Assembly: GCA_035772405.1 (NCBI GenBank)
Contig: JAYKKM010000218.1
Coordinates: forward strand, 186,001-250,000
DNA from: Chrysogorgia sp. JL179-B06
Lineage: Eukaryota; Cnidaria; Anthozoa; Scleralcyonacea; Chrysogorgiidae
DNA length: 64,000 bases
Reading direction: 5' to 3'
How positions within the stretch are numbered: the first letter of the stretch is position 1; every line of letters starts with the position of its first letter. Shown in pieces: positions 22,401 to 34,100 of this stretch. A program made the position numbers and the translations under genes. Under the pieces are notes generated by a model that worked only from the letters and a program-made list of their open reading frames with translations, had not been told where the DNA came from and did not search any database.

Positions 22401-23725
22401 TATAATACGAGCTGCCGCATGTTATAATGCGCACCCCCTGTCAAGGACAACCATTTCCAGGGGGTTATAACCTAGAATTGTTTCCAGGCAGGTCATACCA
22501 ATGGCTTTTCCAGAAGGGCATTATGCAGGTTTTACTGTTTTCCTAAGGGGAGAATGGTATACTATCCATTGTATTTCCATGGGCTAAAAAGGCAAAGCAT
22601 TTTTTTCCAGAGGGTATTAAAAAGCGCTTACTCTTTTTTAAGGGTGATTAAGGATTTTTGATTTTTCAAAATGATCTATCTATTGTTTTTTCAGAGGGAG
22701 TTTAGATTTTCTTAGGGGGTTATGGTGGTAAAACACATTTCCAATTTTCAAAAGCGGTAATCTGTTACTGAGCACATAATGGGGTTGGTTAATTGCTGGC
22801 TGAAATAATTTGCTGTTTTAATTTTGGTAACTCAATATCTGATAATATCAATTGTTTTGTAATAACAGAGACAACAGAATAAATTTTTTCTCCGTTTTAT
22901 TTTAACCCCACATCAATTAGTCCCAAAAAGTTTATCGTTACTTATAAATATTAAATAGATGTTTAGTCGTGGAACCACCGCGGCTTCAGTCTTGCCAATA
23001 GGGACAGATTCCTAAAATCTATTTTATATAAACTTGATACCTTTGCAATAAAGTCGCAAGTCCCTAGGATAAAGTCTCCATCTCTTCGAAGCAAGTCTGA
23101 AGTCATGCCTCAAGTTAGCAAACCACTAGACAAGTGGGGAAATTGCGTGACAATTTAGGGTAATAAGTGGTCAACTTCATGTAATATCACACAAAAAGTA
23201 TATATACAGTAGATCAGCAATGACAAATATGCGATAGGCTGTTAGGTTCAAATTAGATGCAAAATTCACAAAATTATAGCCCTTAAGTGCACTAGCTCTG
23301 AATAAGGTTCATAGGTTTTCGATAAAGCCTTTATGACAACTGTCACAGTGTAGGCACAAACCACCAAAAAAGCTTCACATAATTTGTGGTATACCTCCTA
23401 GTTAGATTTCATGTTTATTATCATGCAATGTAAAGGTTTATACAGACAGAGTTCATATTTATGTATGCATTTAATAGTAGTTTAATAGTAGTTTAATAAT
23501 AGTATTGTTGAAAGATCGTGTATATATCTAGAATGAGGATTTACAATTCTATAAATTTTGTGACAAATTATTTGCATTAAAAGGATTCTTGGTCAAACTC
23601 TCCTCTCAAGCATCACATATATGTAGTATCCCCCCTCTACATTAAACTACATTGTAAAATTGATTGTTAATTCGTGAAGAAAATTCAAAATAAATTAATA
23701 ATTACTCAGCAGTTTAACACAGGAT
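22400..23725. other. No gene recognised
   Basis: Contains two GTTATAAT-CG units in direct order (about 22395-22440) and several G-run/T-run alternations, but no coding frame or recognised repeat. Confidence 0.45.
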
Positions 23726-23757
23726 AAAACATTGATTAATAAAACATCAATGTTTTA
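23726..23757. repeat. Small inverted repeat
   Basis: AAAACATTGAT and ATCAATGTTTT pair around TAATAAAAC. Confidence 0.7.
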
Positions 23758-23868
23758 TCAAAGTTAACTTGCTCAAATTGAGCTTTTTCGGAGTTAAAAA
23801 TTTGTTTGTTCCTTTTTTACAACTTCCAAACAAAGTATGTATTAAAATTCTATTCATTTTACAAGTTA

Positions 23869-23943
23869 GTTAAAACATTCGCGGTCGATGTTTATGGGCA
23901 GCCATTGTAACTGCCCATAAACATCGACCGCGAATGTTTTAAC
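23869..23943. repeat. Perfect 33-bp stem, 9-base loop hairpin
   Basis: The arm at 23869-23901 (starts GTTAAAACATTCGCGG) is exactly complementary to 23911-23943; the loop is CCATTGTAA. A perfect long stem in otherwise decayed DNA suggests recent formation or conversion between arms. Confidence 0.9.
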
Positions 23944-24018
23944 ACTACTTAAACTATTCTTCTGAATGCGCAGACAGCAGTTTAATTGTTACTGTAAATA
24001 CAATAATTAACATGCTGT

Positions 24019-24495
24019 TCACTTTTTGCCACTTTTCCACAATCGCAATTTTCCTTCGATAAAAGAAGGTGTTACTTCAACATCATATACACAATTGGGT
24101 TGTGATGTGTAAACTACTCGTATTTTGTCTGACTCTACATCCGAACCTTGAACTTCTGCAGTGTACCATCCTACTCTCCATCCTGTATCGCAAATTTCGT
24201 CTCCGGTCCATCTTATTGGAATTCGTTGTCCAATCTCGAAAAATGCTGAAATTGAGTCAGTGGCAGGTTCCAGATTTGGGTTGATTTCTGCAGTATGAGG
24301 AATTTCTCGGTCTGTCGTACAAAGTGTGGTCATGTAGTCCATAAACACTGAAAACATGATGGTGGGTAAATCATGGAGATCCTGTATTTTACTTGAAATA
24401 GGAATTGTGGATTTATTTTTCAAAGTACTGGCATATTTCCGTTGTCGTCTTATCAGGTATATCTGTGTTGATAATTCGATATTCAATTTCGGCAT
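24019..24495 (-). CDS. ORF of about 158 codons with a C-terminal SH3-barrel-like (Tudor/chromo-type) segment
   Basis: The open minus-strand frame begins at the ATG at 24495 and is uninterrupted to a stop at 24019. The N-terminal half is basic and unremarkable (RRQRKYASTLKN). The C-terminal 75 residues read FFEIGQRIPIRW, DTGWRVGWYTAEVQG, DKIRVVYTSQPNCVYDVEV and end KLRLWKSGKK. Alternating strands with conserved W/Y positions of this kind suggest a small beta-barrel like Tudor, chromo-barrel or agenet folds. Such modules occur at the ends of transposon-derived proteins in cnidarians (inference). It could be the last exon of a larger gene; no acceptor was fixed. The lack of stops sets it apart from its neighbours. 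Confidence 0.5.
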   Translation of the reverse strand: MPKLNIELSTQIYLIRRQRKYASTLKNKSTIPISSKIQDLHDLPTIMFSVFMDYMTTLCTTDREIPHTAEINPNLEPATDSISAFFEIGQRIPIRWTGDEICDTGWRVGWYTAEVQGSDVESDKIRVVYTSQPNCVYDVEVTPSFIEGKLRLWKSGKK

Positions 24496-24599
24496 ACATC
24501 ACTTGCTTTGCGTTTTTAATTGTGGCTTCTATTTCTTCCCTTTGGGATTTAAAGGGAAAATGGTGTCAGTGATGACGTGATAGAAAAACATGTAACACT

Positions 24600-25512
24600 A
24601 ATTGGTCTTTTGATCCCTTAAAAGTAATACTATGGGATTTGAGGATGAACTTCGGATGGGCAATGGGAAACTTCTCAATTACCAAGATATCTTCGGCTAT
24701 TCACAGTATGTTCCCACTGTAAACAGGCCTGTAATCCGGTGGAGAGTTTGTAGCGATTGTTTTGCCGTAAATGGTTGATTTGTTTTTTGTGAGGCATCCA
24801 TCGTTGTCGATATTCTTACACTGGAGTAACTGCATCTGATTCTTCAGTTATTCTTCAGTTAACTTTTTTTCTCATTTATTTTTTGGCGATTGTTTCACCT
24901 TAGCCCTAAAACAACATCATTTATGTATTATATATACCATGAAAACAATATTAATGTGAATACCATGTAAGAACAGATGTTGACAAGGCCAAGGGGCTAA
25001 TCATTGATTAACTAAATCGCGTAAATACACTTTGATTTAAAAACGTACAACTTGCAAAAAATAAAAACACGAAAAACTGAATAGTCACACGAAAATAAAT
25101 TTTTATTTATTTATTTAATGATTTTATATAAATTTAATTGGCATTGGTTGTTAAATAAATTGAAATTGGCCCGACAAAGAACGCGTCATTTTGATATGCA
25201 GTCGAAATTTCGAACTCTGAAATTTCCCCATGTAATCAGCCTCTAAAGCAAGTTAGTTAGAAACTTTTTAATTTTTATCTCGCGTGTATATGAGAAGCGA
25301 GCCTTCCCGCCTAGCCAAGATATCGGTTTCTGCAACCGGAATCTCAGTTACACTGCAATAAATGGCCCGGGATAATTTTTATATTCAGCAGATAAACGCC
25401 ATTGACTGTGCTGGGTAGCCTAATTATAGAAGTTCTATTTCACACGCTCAGTTTTCACGTGTGTACGTTATAAATCACAAAAGTATAAACACCAGGCTAG
25501 GTAGACTCTCTT
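24600..25512. other. No gene recognised
   Basis: AT-rich, with a duplicated TTCTTCAGTTA near 24840 and a TTTA run near 25100. Confidence 0.5.
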
Positions 25513-25623
25513 GATTGTTTCGGTTTTACAACAGGTTTGTTTAGAGAAGACGGGTTTGTTTAAAAGCGGGCGAGCGAATTTGAAACTAAACCTGTCTTCT
25601 CGAAACAAACCCAAAACAATCAC
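25513..25623. mobile_element. Imperfect foldback of about 110 bp
   Basis: TGATTGTTT...GGTTTGTTTAGAGAAGACGG on the left pairs with GTCTTCTCGAAACAAACC and AAAACAATCA on the right. The left arm carries about 13 extra bases, and the centre is GC-rich (AAAAGCGGGCGAGCG). Probably a small MITE; the target duplication is not clear. Confidence 0.6.
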
Positions 25624-25919
25624 TGAGAGGCAGACTTGGAGCAAGTCTACAGGCTAGAGTACTGGGTTCGCCTCCACGCTTGACTGTTAGGAAATGTTTT
25701 GTCTCTTAATTTTACAATCTTGCCATTTGACTAATTCCATAATTACTCGGAATCACGAACGTCTGGATGATTGTTTCCCTGCCTTTAGGGTCCATTTCTC
25801 ACCAAAAGTTTTTGTTTATATGTAAAATGGTAGGTCATCCCCTTATAAGGAAGTAAAATGTCGTCTTGGCAACGACAACGCAATGCGGCACGTTTCAGAA
25901 TTGAAAACGGTTAAATATT

Positions 25920-26460
25920 TCAATTCGTGCATGATCGCCGACTATATCCGGGTAGGGGAAAGCTCCGGGGGCACTCGAACGGGCCGAAAGCGCAGCCAAG
26001 GAACGAAGTGGGGGCAGCCCCAAATAAATCGGGAAAATGCTCAGTACATGAATGGCCTGTGAACGAAGGCATTGTTGATGGCAAAGATGCTGGAGGGAGA
26101 GGCCCGCCGAACTGGCGAGATGTTGAGGAAGGTATTGTCGGAGACAAACTCACTGCCAAGCGAGGCCAGAGTGACGAAGATACCGTGGACGTGGAAGAAG
26201 TGGCGGTTGTGACCGAACTAGCCGGCATTGCTCCGAAACCAAGCGGGAAAGGATTTAACGGTGCCGAAGAAGAACCAGACGCCATAGTTGTTGTGAACCA
26301 TCGGGCTGGAAGAAACGAACGATTGCTCGACATTGAAGGGAACATGTATGACGACGATGATGGAGAAACAATTGGAGTTCACTCAGCATAGCCGTGGCTC
26401 CAGACATAGCAGCAGGACATGGCGAAGAAGCATTGGTGGTAGACATGACAGATGTCTCGT
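25920..26460 (-). mobile_element. DIRS/Ngaro-like element fragment, Ser/Pro-rich N-terminal region (second copy)
   Basis: This is a diverged, unbroken counterpart of 43700-44300: CTCCGGG, CACTCGAAC, CAAGGAACGAAGT, CCCCAAATAAATCGG, AGTACATGAATGGCC and the run down to AACATGTATGACGA are all shared in order. The minus frame is Ser/Thr/Pro-rich (SSTSTVSSSLWPRL) with FTGHSCTEHFPDLFG and AFGPFECP, and in the other copy this part precedes a DIRS-type RT. An equally long plus frame exists, so strand is chosen from the RT context of the 43-kb copy. Similarity continues on the right to about 26745. Confidence 0.6.
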
Positions 26461-27259
26461 CGATGGATAGCGAAGCTTAACTGTTTAGTGAGGTCATCAT
26501 CATTATTCTGCACATCCGGTGAAGTTAGGTCACAATGAATGATTGTTTTGGTTTATTTTGTGGCTCAATGAACATAGCATCGGTTTTCGACTGTAGTCAC
26601 CTCCAATTGTGTTTCTCATCCCTTGGGAGATGCAGATATTTTGCTGTTGTTCTTGCTGAGAATTAAGTTTTGCCCTTATCTCATAAGGAAATTTGGTTTT
26701 TATCTTTGCTTGGTCATTCGTCAGTTTCTCTAGCCTTAATGTCCGCTCTTACCGATTCTTTAAACAACAAAATATCGGCTTCTAAAGTGGCAAAGTTTTC
26801 ACGGCAATCAACATCACAATATGCCATAAATGAATCGTTATGTACGTTTGCTTGTGTAGATGTGTTTGTTAATTTCATTGCTCGAGTTAAACATTGCTTT
26901 GATATTGGGTGTTACACTGCCAGTGTCTATACACACAAAGTTCAACCGCAAGTCGTTCTTCTAACCTTTCAAAACACTCTTCTGCCTTGGTTTTCTACAA
27001 GCATACAAAAGAAAGCCAGGCACTAACTCGATGGCCTGTTGAGTTAGAGAAATCTTAAGTTAAGTTATAATCGGCACACTACCTGCAACAACCAGACTAC
27101 AAACAATTTCATCCTTCAGTTTATTCTTCAACTCGCCGTCAAGCAATTCTCTAAGTGATGTTGGACAAGCAGTCATTTCCACTTTTACTTTCAACCAGTC
27201 TTCTTAGTGATGTATTTTGAGTGATGTATTTCTCTTCACAATACTTTAAGAATCGTGTA
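26461..27259. other. Flank shared with 44580-44826, otherwise no gene
   Basis: Sequence such as CATCATTATTCTGCACATCC and TTTATCTTTGCTTGGTCATTCGTC recurs at 44580-44820. The plus frame at 26670-27026 is open but resembles nothing. Confidence 0.5.
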
Positions 27260-27860
27260 TAAGTCAGGGGCGGATCTAGGTCATAATCTGACTGTAGCAT
27301 ATTACGGAAGTGTACCAATTTAGGGGGGTCCGGGGGCATGCCCCCCCTGAAAATTTCAGATTTTAGAACCTCTGAAACACAATTTCCTGCATTTTGAGCA
27401 TATATTTTTAGGTAATTTTGCAACATGTGAAGTTGAAATTTTAAGCAGAAGTAAAGAATCAATTATGATAACAACAGTGTTATCACATGCATGTTAACTT
27501 CCAATAAACACTACAAGCAAAATCAACTACTTCAAGCAAAATCAACTACTTCAAGCAAGATTTTATACAATGCAGATGCTTGATAAATTTATTTTCCTGC
27601 ACAAGACAGTAAAATTAATTTATTATGCAGCCCCTGCAAGACATCACATTCACAAGAAGGCAAAATCACTACCATGGCTGTTAATGTACAGACCAGTAGT
27701 GGTCAGGAAAGCACAAACAGTTCAACAATTTGTTGGTACTGTACTGTACAGCAGTCTAATATTGGTCAGGAAGCAAAATTAGTTAAAAATCAGGCACTTT
27801 CTCGATATATGAACAACCGAAATACAAACCAATCCCTAATCCTTACTGTAAAATTATTAT

Positions 27861-27939
27861 AGCATCAACTCAAGTCAGTTTTAGGATTAGGGTTACCCTA
27901 ATACCAACCCTAATCCTAAAACTGACTTGAGTTGATGCT
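27861..27939. repeat. Near-perfect hairpin with TTAGGG-containing arms
   Basis: The left arm begins AGCATCAACTCAAGTCAG and ends TTAGGATTAGGG. The right arm is its complement (CCCTAATCCTAA to TTGATGCT). Arms are about 34 bp around a short CCCTAATACC-like centre. It lies within the 2.65-kb TIR element. Confidence 0.85.
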
Positions 27940-28318
27940 ACATATATTGAGAAAGGGCCCAAAATCATCTCAGTATAGCAGCAAGGTAATGGTTGTAGGA
28001 AGCACAAATTGAAACAGTTCAAAATCATGTTGGTAGAGCAGCGCAATAGTGACTAGAAAACATTGACAGTTCAAAATCATATTGGTAGAGCAGCAAACTG
28101 TGGTCAGGATTGGGCAAAATCAGTTAATAATGGCTTAAATAATGTTAAATAAATATGTTAAACAATGGCTTAATGAAAAATTCTTCTTGATTAATTGGCA
28201 CTTTATTTGGGCTGGCAAAGGGAAACATAATGATCTTTAGTCGTAGGAATTACTGTTGTCTTGAGATAGTCTATATGTAATGAAGCACATAAAAAGGTGT
28301 ATTTGCTCAATTTGAATA

Positions 28319-28680
28319 TCATCCCATTTGCTTATCTTGGCAAAATGGTGCAGTTGAACATGAAAGCAAGGGAATCAACCTATTCTTGAGGGTTAATATC
28401 ATCTGGACTTTGTTGGCTCTTAGAAATTGGAAAGTATGATTCAATGGGAAGTTTAATTGATCACACTCAATAGTGAAAGAAGACATACAAATGAGGGAAA
28501 TTGATGGAGTTATGGACATTATTGTAAACTTCTGCAACAACAGCCTTTGATCGATCTTCTCTTGTCAAATGATTCATTACATGCATTTTCAGACAAACAC
28601 ATAGCAAAGGCATTTGCTTCATCTGTAAATGCATTAATACACTGCTGCTCAACCAATGGGAAGTATAAATTGAGAGTATG
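28319..28680 (-). pseudogene. Unrecognised coding relic inside the TIR element
   Basis: Minus frames read INAFTDEANAFAMCLSE and NESFDKRRSIKGCCC, then (another frame) FPLNHTFQFLRANKVQ. They may be the remains of the element's own transposase; no motif identifies a family. Confidence 0.25.
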
Positions 28681-29441
28681 CATTACATATGCAGTTCAAT
28701 GCTTGTAAGACAGCAGAGGTACATATATGACTAGGGACTCGCTACCACACAGTAATATAACAAGCATTGTAAAGACAATTACCATCTGCTGTTGTTCTCT
28801 ACAGTATATACAATATCAAAGGAGCAAGTGCTGTGGTATCACAACACATATGCAATGCTCAAATTCAAACTTCACATACATAACAGTATTGACATCGTAA
28901 ATGTCGTACTCGCAAACTTATTTACATTATAATATTATAATACACATGACATATTATTAATGCTGTAATTTAGCAGTGTAATTATAGCAGTGTAATTATA
29001 GCAGTGTAATTTAACACAAATCGAATACTCAAGTTAATTCAAGTATTAATACGGCCTAAGACCCTAAACAATATTTCGGCAGTAAAGCAACCTTTTAGAG
29101 TTTTCGATTTGTTTTACACAGATTCATTGGCATATTTAATCATATAATTATTATGGATGAGTATGATCATTCACAGATTTGAGCTTACCGGCTGCGAGGG
29201 AACTGAACATGCACGCAGATAATTTTTCCCAACTTCTCGCGCAATAACATGCTCACAGCACCGTTTAAGGATGATTAGTCTATCTGACTCTTCCTCCGGA
29301 GAATAACTTTACATCCAATGTATTCAATAGGGCAGCAGTTGTTGTAAAACATTGTTAATGGCGCCATTGAAGCTGCACGAACTATGCACGAATGTAGCGC
29401 ACTACATGTAAATATCACATCATTCAAGAGCTGCGAGCATA

Positions 29442-29581
29442 TGACGTCGGCTACAGTTGGCTACAGTCAACTGTAGCCGACGTCATAGAAATCTGGCGTT
29501 TGATTGGTCTGCTACATTTTCGCTACAGTCCTACGGCAGCAGCTACGGGTATTTTTCTCGTATGACTGTAGCCGACGTCAC
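29442..29581. repeat. Palindrome and third copy of ACTGTAGCCGACGTCA
   Basis: ATGACGTCGGCTACAGTT (29442) pairs exactly with AACTGTAGCCGACGTCAT (29470-29487) around GGCTACAGTC. A further GACTGTAGCCGACGTCA lies at 29565-29581. TGACGTC is also a CRE-like palindrome, probably coincidental. Confidence 0.85.
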
Positions 29582-29994
29582 ACTTGCAACACAGCAAGTG
29601 CGCATTTAGCCTGATGCTATGTAGCTAGACATTATATGCGGGCAAGCGCTAGCCAAGAGCAATGCAGGCTCTTGGGGGAGGCAAGGCAAGCGCGGGTTTC
29701 AGGAGCATGCCCAATCGCGGGTTAATAATCAATGAATGGACGCATATCGCGCGCAAAATGACCAAAATGGCTTAGAATGATACCACAGAACCTTGGAAAA
29801 GCTGTCTGAAAAGTGTTATTGCAATTTAAATTTAAATTTAGTTATCATTTTCTCAAAATCTGTCTCAAAATCTGACTGTAGCATGCGCTACAGTTGCTAC
29901 GGTCTAGATCCGCCCCTGTAAGTAAAGCACAATCAGTATTAATCCAAAATAGCCCGAGAACAATTATTACAAGGGCTCACAAAATCATAACTTT

Positions 29995-30979
29995 CAGGGG
30001 CGGATTCAGACAGGTTTGATCAGTTTATATAAACCTGTCAGATTTTAAAAACCTTCTGTTCTAGTAATATAAGTTTTGTATGATTTCTGAATTTATCATT
30101 ATATTAATAATTGGTGGTAATAATTTGCGTCCAGAAACTCCATCCGAAATTCAGGGCACGCTGGTGAAACACGATCTCTTGCACAACACACGCTTCGCGA
30201 TTCTCGCAAACCTATTGATGAACCGGTCAGCGTTGTCCCTGCGAGTGTACAAACTGATCAAGATGCAATATGATTGGTTGAATATCGCAGCAAACCGCTC
30301 GCGAACCTGTCGGATGAGCTGTAGTCGAAGGAAGTTGGGGATGAATCGACAGCGTTGCCAAGTGATTGCTAAGGTTGCAAAACATTTCATGCACAGCTTT
30401 CTTTCATGGTTTCATGTTGGTTTTTACAGCGTCTTGGGTAAAGTATTTCGTGGTAGAGCTCTTTAATACTATGGCGAGTTATTGTTCGTCTTCGGTCATT
30501 CTTGACATCTCTGGAGATAGAGAAAAATCCTGGTTGTGATGGTGAGGATTAAGTGAGAAGCACTGCATGCAAACCATCTGTAATTACAATATCGAAGTCA
30601 ACGAAACCCCAGGCAAACGGATTGTATTGGCAGAAGAGAATTACAACCCTGATGACATTGGATTATATCGGTTTCCTAATGCACAAAATCCGACTTAGGA
30701 AGCCTTTAATAAATTGTACTCTCCCTCCTAAAGGATTTCACATACATGTGCTGTAAAATTTATGGCCAAAAGGGTTAAAGGATAGCAAGTTGGCAAGCAT
30801 GTCATTATCCTATAAATTACTTTATTCAAACTCATAATACATTATAAAATTTAAGAAATCAGAAATTAGCCTTAGAAATAGTTTGAAAATTTCTGGAGAG
30901 CATGCCTTTGGACACCCCCTAGATAGCACAGTACAACAAGCAAGTAAAACTGTCAAGAAAAATGCTGTATCTGCCCCTG
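29995..30979. mobile_element. Second TIR element of the CAGGGGCGGAT group, about 985 bp
   Basis: The left end CAGGGGCGGATTCAG (29995) and right end, complement CAGGGGCAGATACAG (30965-30979), are relatives of the ends of the preceding 2.65-kb element. The paralogous right end at 50016-50030 reads CAGGGGCGGATACAG, nearer the group consensus. No clean target duplication is visible. The plus frame 30080-30466 inside is open but unrecognised. Confidence 0.6.
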
Positions 30980-31139
30980 AACTGTGCGCCATGATGGTTA
31001 TGCTAATCCAGATGGACGGATAGATAGTAGATCTACAAAAAACAATTTGTATTACGCTATAACTAGAAAGTGCTTAAAATACGATACGATACCCATTAAA
31101 AATATTTACATATCTATATTATTAGTTTAGGACAGATAA

Positions 31140-34100
31140 AAAGTACAATTAATTACAATTACTCGGAAATGTCAGTGACGTTTCTGAACAAGTTTAAAAC
31201 TGCCTGTGCAATTATGAGAAACCGATAAACAGTGTTGTTATCATTAGATATGCTAATACATTTACCACTAATCAATCTGTCACAGTATAAGTCTTCATCG
31301 TCAAGATTATATAAGGAGTTAACCAAATTGGTGATGGCACCTCTATATCTTGGGTATCTCTTTGCTGTTTTCCAGTGAATTATAGGCTTTAGCTCATGTG
31401 TATTTTTGAGATGGACTATGAAACCGAATGTTGGCGAGCAAATATGTCAGAAACCCAACTTAAGTTGGGTTTCTGTGACATATCTGCTGGTCAACATTCT
31501 GTTTCATGTTCATCTATCGAATCAACTACCAGCTTTCGCCATTCACTTTTTCTGGGAAATACACTCATCCAAGTGTCACAAAAATAAGGAAATAATTTGT
31601 ACAATTTTAGAATTCTTATATGAGGAATTAAGCCAAGACATGTCGGATCATTCCCTGTAAAAGAGAACAACCTCTTGATGAACAATCCCTTCTCAAGACG
31701 TAAGGGAGACATGTGACACAGGGTGAGTAAGAACAAACGTTTTGACTTGTTTATGTGACCTACAATTGACCACATACCAAGTGTTGCAAGAGCTCCGGCT
31801 GACATAGTTGTTGAGATGGTTTAGCTGCAAACTCATTTGTCCGTTTCAATAGTGTATCTTCCGTCATTGTTAAACCCGACCACACTTCACACCCATACAG
31901 CATGGACGGAATGCCGAACGATTTCCATACATTTGCTCTGCAGATTGGATTTATTCCCACTGGTCAGAATCCCACACTCATTAGTACACAAATGACGAAT
32001 TTTCCTTTCTTCGTAGCTGTTTTTGACCTTTCATAACTGGAAAACATACTGCTCAGAGTAATTCCAATATGATCCCAAGACGTTTTCTCCATTCTCAGTT
32101 CATCTTGGTCCACAACACATTTAACATATTTAGCAGCACTATTGTTCCTTCGCATACACGAGATCTGCCCATTGTCTTTGACATGTTCTCTTGTCATAGA
32201 TTGCTCTGCATTGCATCTTGCGGAATTATTTCTTTGCTTCTTTATAGTCAGTAACAGATTGATGTTCTCTGCCTCTAGGTTGACCATTCTCAATCCATAT
32301 CCTGCGAAAATGTTTCACGTTTTTACTAAGGCATGTAAGAGATTCATTCCAGTAACTCTTCAGGTATGCTTTAAACTTTGCAGTTGGAATCGTGGAAAGT
32401 GCAGCTTCCTCGAGCTTAGCAACGATAACTCCAACTAGTTCCTCAACTTCTGAAGGAGAATTAATATCCATATTCTCAGGAAAGTTCTCATATAACCTTA
32501 CTGTAACTTCATCTTGGTATTTCTTTAAATGGAGCTGATTTTCAGTCTTTTCCCATAACAGTTTTTGCTCACAAGGCTTGATGAAATGAAAGACTTGAAC
32601 TGCAATCTTCCGACACAGTGCAATGCACAACTGACTGAATTTTGTCCCTAGGAATGAGAATATGATCCACTGTAGTTTGTGTGATACCTCCATTTGAATA
32701 AAACGTCTCTACTGGTCCTTCACAGAAAAGCTGAGAATTGACTGATAGGAGATCAAAGTCTTCTATAGGTTTGCAAATTTTATACCTCCTGGAATTCGAC
32801 TGTTGGAAGCTTCGTGCTCCTCCAGACTTACTAATATGCGCATTGAAATCACCCATCACGATAACTGTTCCCCTGTCTTTCAGTTCGTAAATTGTATTTT
32901 CAAAATGACCAACACACAAATGGTATTGTTCAGCTGATTTTAATGTTTTTGGTAAATATACTCCAATAAAGTTGAGTACTGCGATTCTAGGTTATATCTT
33001 CATCCACAATTTCGCAGAAGTCTAAGCTATTCCTCCAAATCAATGTGAAGCCACCTTTACCATGCCTTGATATAGAATCTAAATTGAGTTCCAAACTCCA
33101 TATTTCCAAAAGATTTAAAATTCGGATACACAGTTTTCAAAAACGACAGACAGTCTGGGTATAACCAATGTTCTTGCAGGAAACAAATATCGCAGTCGGC
33201 AATGAGTTCCTGTAAGAATAGTAAATTATACATCACTCTGATGTTCCAGGTTGTTATCCTAAGAGTTTTAGATAAATATGCTCTAAAGCCGCCTTGATGA
33301 TGATGCATTCTTTAAATGGGCCATTACACCAAAGTAGTTTGATGTAATGTAGTAATAGTGGTGGGTGGTGGGTGGGTGGTGGGTTGTTGTTGGTTGTTGT
33401 TGGTTGTTGTTGTTGGTTGTTGTTGTTGGTTGTTTTGTTGTTGTTGGTTGTTGTTGTTGTTGTTGGTTGTTGGTTGTTGTTGTTGCGATTGCTGATAATC
33501 TTTTGCATGATTGTCTGCCCTGGTTTGCTTCGCCTTATCATTATATAGCGGTCATGGTACTATCACCTATCCTGTAGCACTTTCTGGCGACTGATTTCTG
33601 TCGATTATCGAATCTGTAGGAGCATTCAACCAGAAAGAAATGCATCAGTTTATGTTGGAGCAATTTCATATGTAGATTTTTCTATTGTAATTCTTCCCCC
33701 ATGGGATAATGATTCACTGGTTTCATAACCTGTTAGAGAATCCGTCTGATTGTGCTCTAATATAATGGATTTATTTGCAACTAAGCAGGCAGACTCCTTG
33801 AACAATTGTGTTGAACTCCTGGGGGACGTTGTGCATGTCGTTGAATAGAGGTTATGCAAATTTTCCCTAGACTTTGATTTTCTTCTTTTACCAAGTTAAT
33901 TTCAGTATTTTGACTTTCAAATATCACCAGATACTTTTTTCCTTGAACAATTGAAACCAACTCTCAATCGACGAAACCTGACATTTCATACCAGACCAGG
34001 TGCTAGGTCAACGCGACATAATCGGATTTGAAAATTTCTTGGCATTCAAAGCAGAGTTGGCGCCTTTCTCGTCGATTTGTTGACATCGTCTTCAACAGAT

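Larger units (their letters stand above)
27265..29918. mobile_element. 2.65-kb TIR element (CAGGGGCGGATCTAG ends, TAAGT target duplication)
   Basis: The left end CAGGGGCGGATCTAG (27265-27279) is matched exactly by the right end (29904-29918). TAAGT occurs on both sides (27260-27264 and 29919-29923). Subterminal and internal regions repeat CTGTAGC/GCTACAG many times, including CTGACTGTAGCAT near both ends and a palindrome at 29442-29487, as is usual for transposase-binding subterminal repeats. The interior holds only broken frames (for example 28319-28652, minus), so it is non-autonomous or dead. The superfamily is not assigned; 5-bp duplications are uncommon. Confidence 0.8.

Noticed and set aside
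25927..26391. Plus-strand ORF with an acidic DDDDGE segment
   Set aside because: In the related locus at 43.7-44.4 kb the adjoining RT is on the minus strand, so the minus reading was preferred; the plus frame may be a shadow of Ser/Pro-rich codons. Not fully excluded.
29442..29487. CRE (TGACGTCA-like) regulatory site
   Set aside because: The motif is part of a palindrome repeated within a TIR element; no promoter context is seen.
33254..33577. Long open frames on both strands (poly-Asn/Gln and poly-Val/Gly)
   Set aside because: They are produced by the G/T-only repeat and are not genes.
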